28,444 bases of DNA from Chara braunii (Eukaryota > Streptophyta > Charophyceae > Charales > Characeae), in NCBI GenBank assembly GCA_003427395.1, contig BFEA01000143.1, positions 2,692,996-2,721,439 on the forward strand. Direction: 5' to 3'. Numbering within the stretch: the first letter of the stretch is position 1; the number at the start of each line of letters is the position of its first letter. The translations under genes were made by a program, and so were the position numbers. The notes under the pieces were generated by a model. It searched no databases and was not told the origin of the DNA. It was given only the letters and a program-made list of their open reading frames with translations. This document shows positions 28,188 through 28,444 of the stretch, in pieces.

Positions 28188-28444
28188 CCCCCCCCCAAAA
28201 AAAAACAAAAGGGGAACATACCTAGTCTTTGTGGCGGAATGGCACACACATCCAGCTTTTGAAAAACCAAAAAATGGATATGAATCCCGGCACAAAAAAA
28301 AAGGGAGAATGGAGCCCTCAATTTTTTTATTGCGGTCAGTCCGTCGCATGTGCAATTCAGCCGCTGACGAATGATGTTTTCTTGCTGTTTTTTTATAAAG
28401 AGATGTAGGCGCTGAAAAGGTAATAAAAAGGGACTGACTTGGCT
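28188..28444. other. Window end, nothing recognised
   Basis: C, A and T homopolymer runs and unique-looking sequence. No gene, RNA or element end. Confidence 0.4.

Overview
This looks like an intergenic, transposon-dominated window from the nuclear genome of a green plant (land plant or streptophyte alga; I cannot name the lineage). The plant assignment rests on U6 snRNA-derived copies near 1.2-2.1 kb whose 5' start (GTCC...GGACATCC) and 3' end (AAATGGTCCAA then a T run) are of the plant type rather than the animal type, and on a LINE whose reverse transcriptase is followed by a zf-RVT-type zinc domain, as in plant LINEs. I find no intact host protein-coding gene. The sequence is AT-rich with GC-rich islands, several microsatellites, ambiguous bases and a gap (17650-17815).

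Layout. 1-1020: GC-richer block with two (CT)n microsatellites, (GGA)n and a G run. 1190-2106: tandem U6 pseudogenes, the last one apparently split by a ~585-bp inverted-repeat element (family F). 2644-3043: ~155-bp tandem repeat. 3329-10071 and 12586-18483: a dense field of non-autonomous DNA transposons. Two families make 8-bp target duplications and look like hAT MITEs: family A (termini CAGGGTnACC; 3329-4047, 5936-6835, 13417-14151, 15362-16136, fragment 9496-10071) and family B (termini CTGYGTAGCA; 4114-4483, 5277-5660, 7157-7503, 8951-9286, 14341-14688, 17416-18483). A further set (family C, element I) has other termini but shares an internal module with A and B. A ~950-bp tandem segmental duplication (4959-5916 / 5921-7759) carries a B element in each unit and was later split by an A element. 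10072-11640 is pyrimidine-rich simple sequence. 16145-17407 and 18492-21868 are AT-rich with no recognisable gene. 21869-25432 is a 5'-truncated, decayed LINE on the minus strand with a poly(A) tail, a 12-bp target duplication and a stem-loop just before the tail. 26270-28187 holds further inverted-repeat elements (F, G, H) and what looks like a poly(A)-tail-only retro-insertion.

Nothing here forms a metabolic or regulatory gene system. The interest lies in transposon architecture: an internal ~190-bp duplication carried by all family A copies with a conserved 20-bp core, a 3' subterminal hairpin, a module shared between families with different termini, and an insertion order that can be read from nested duplications.
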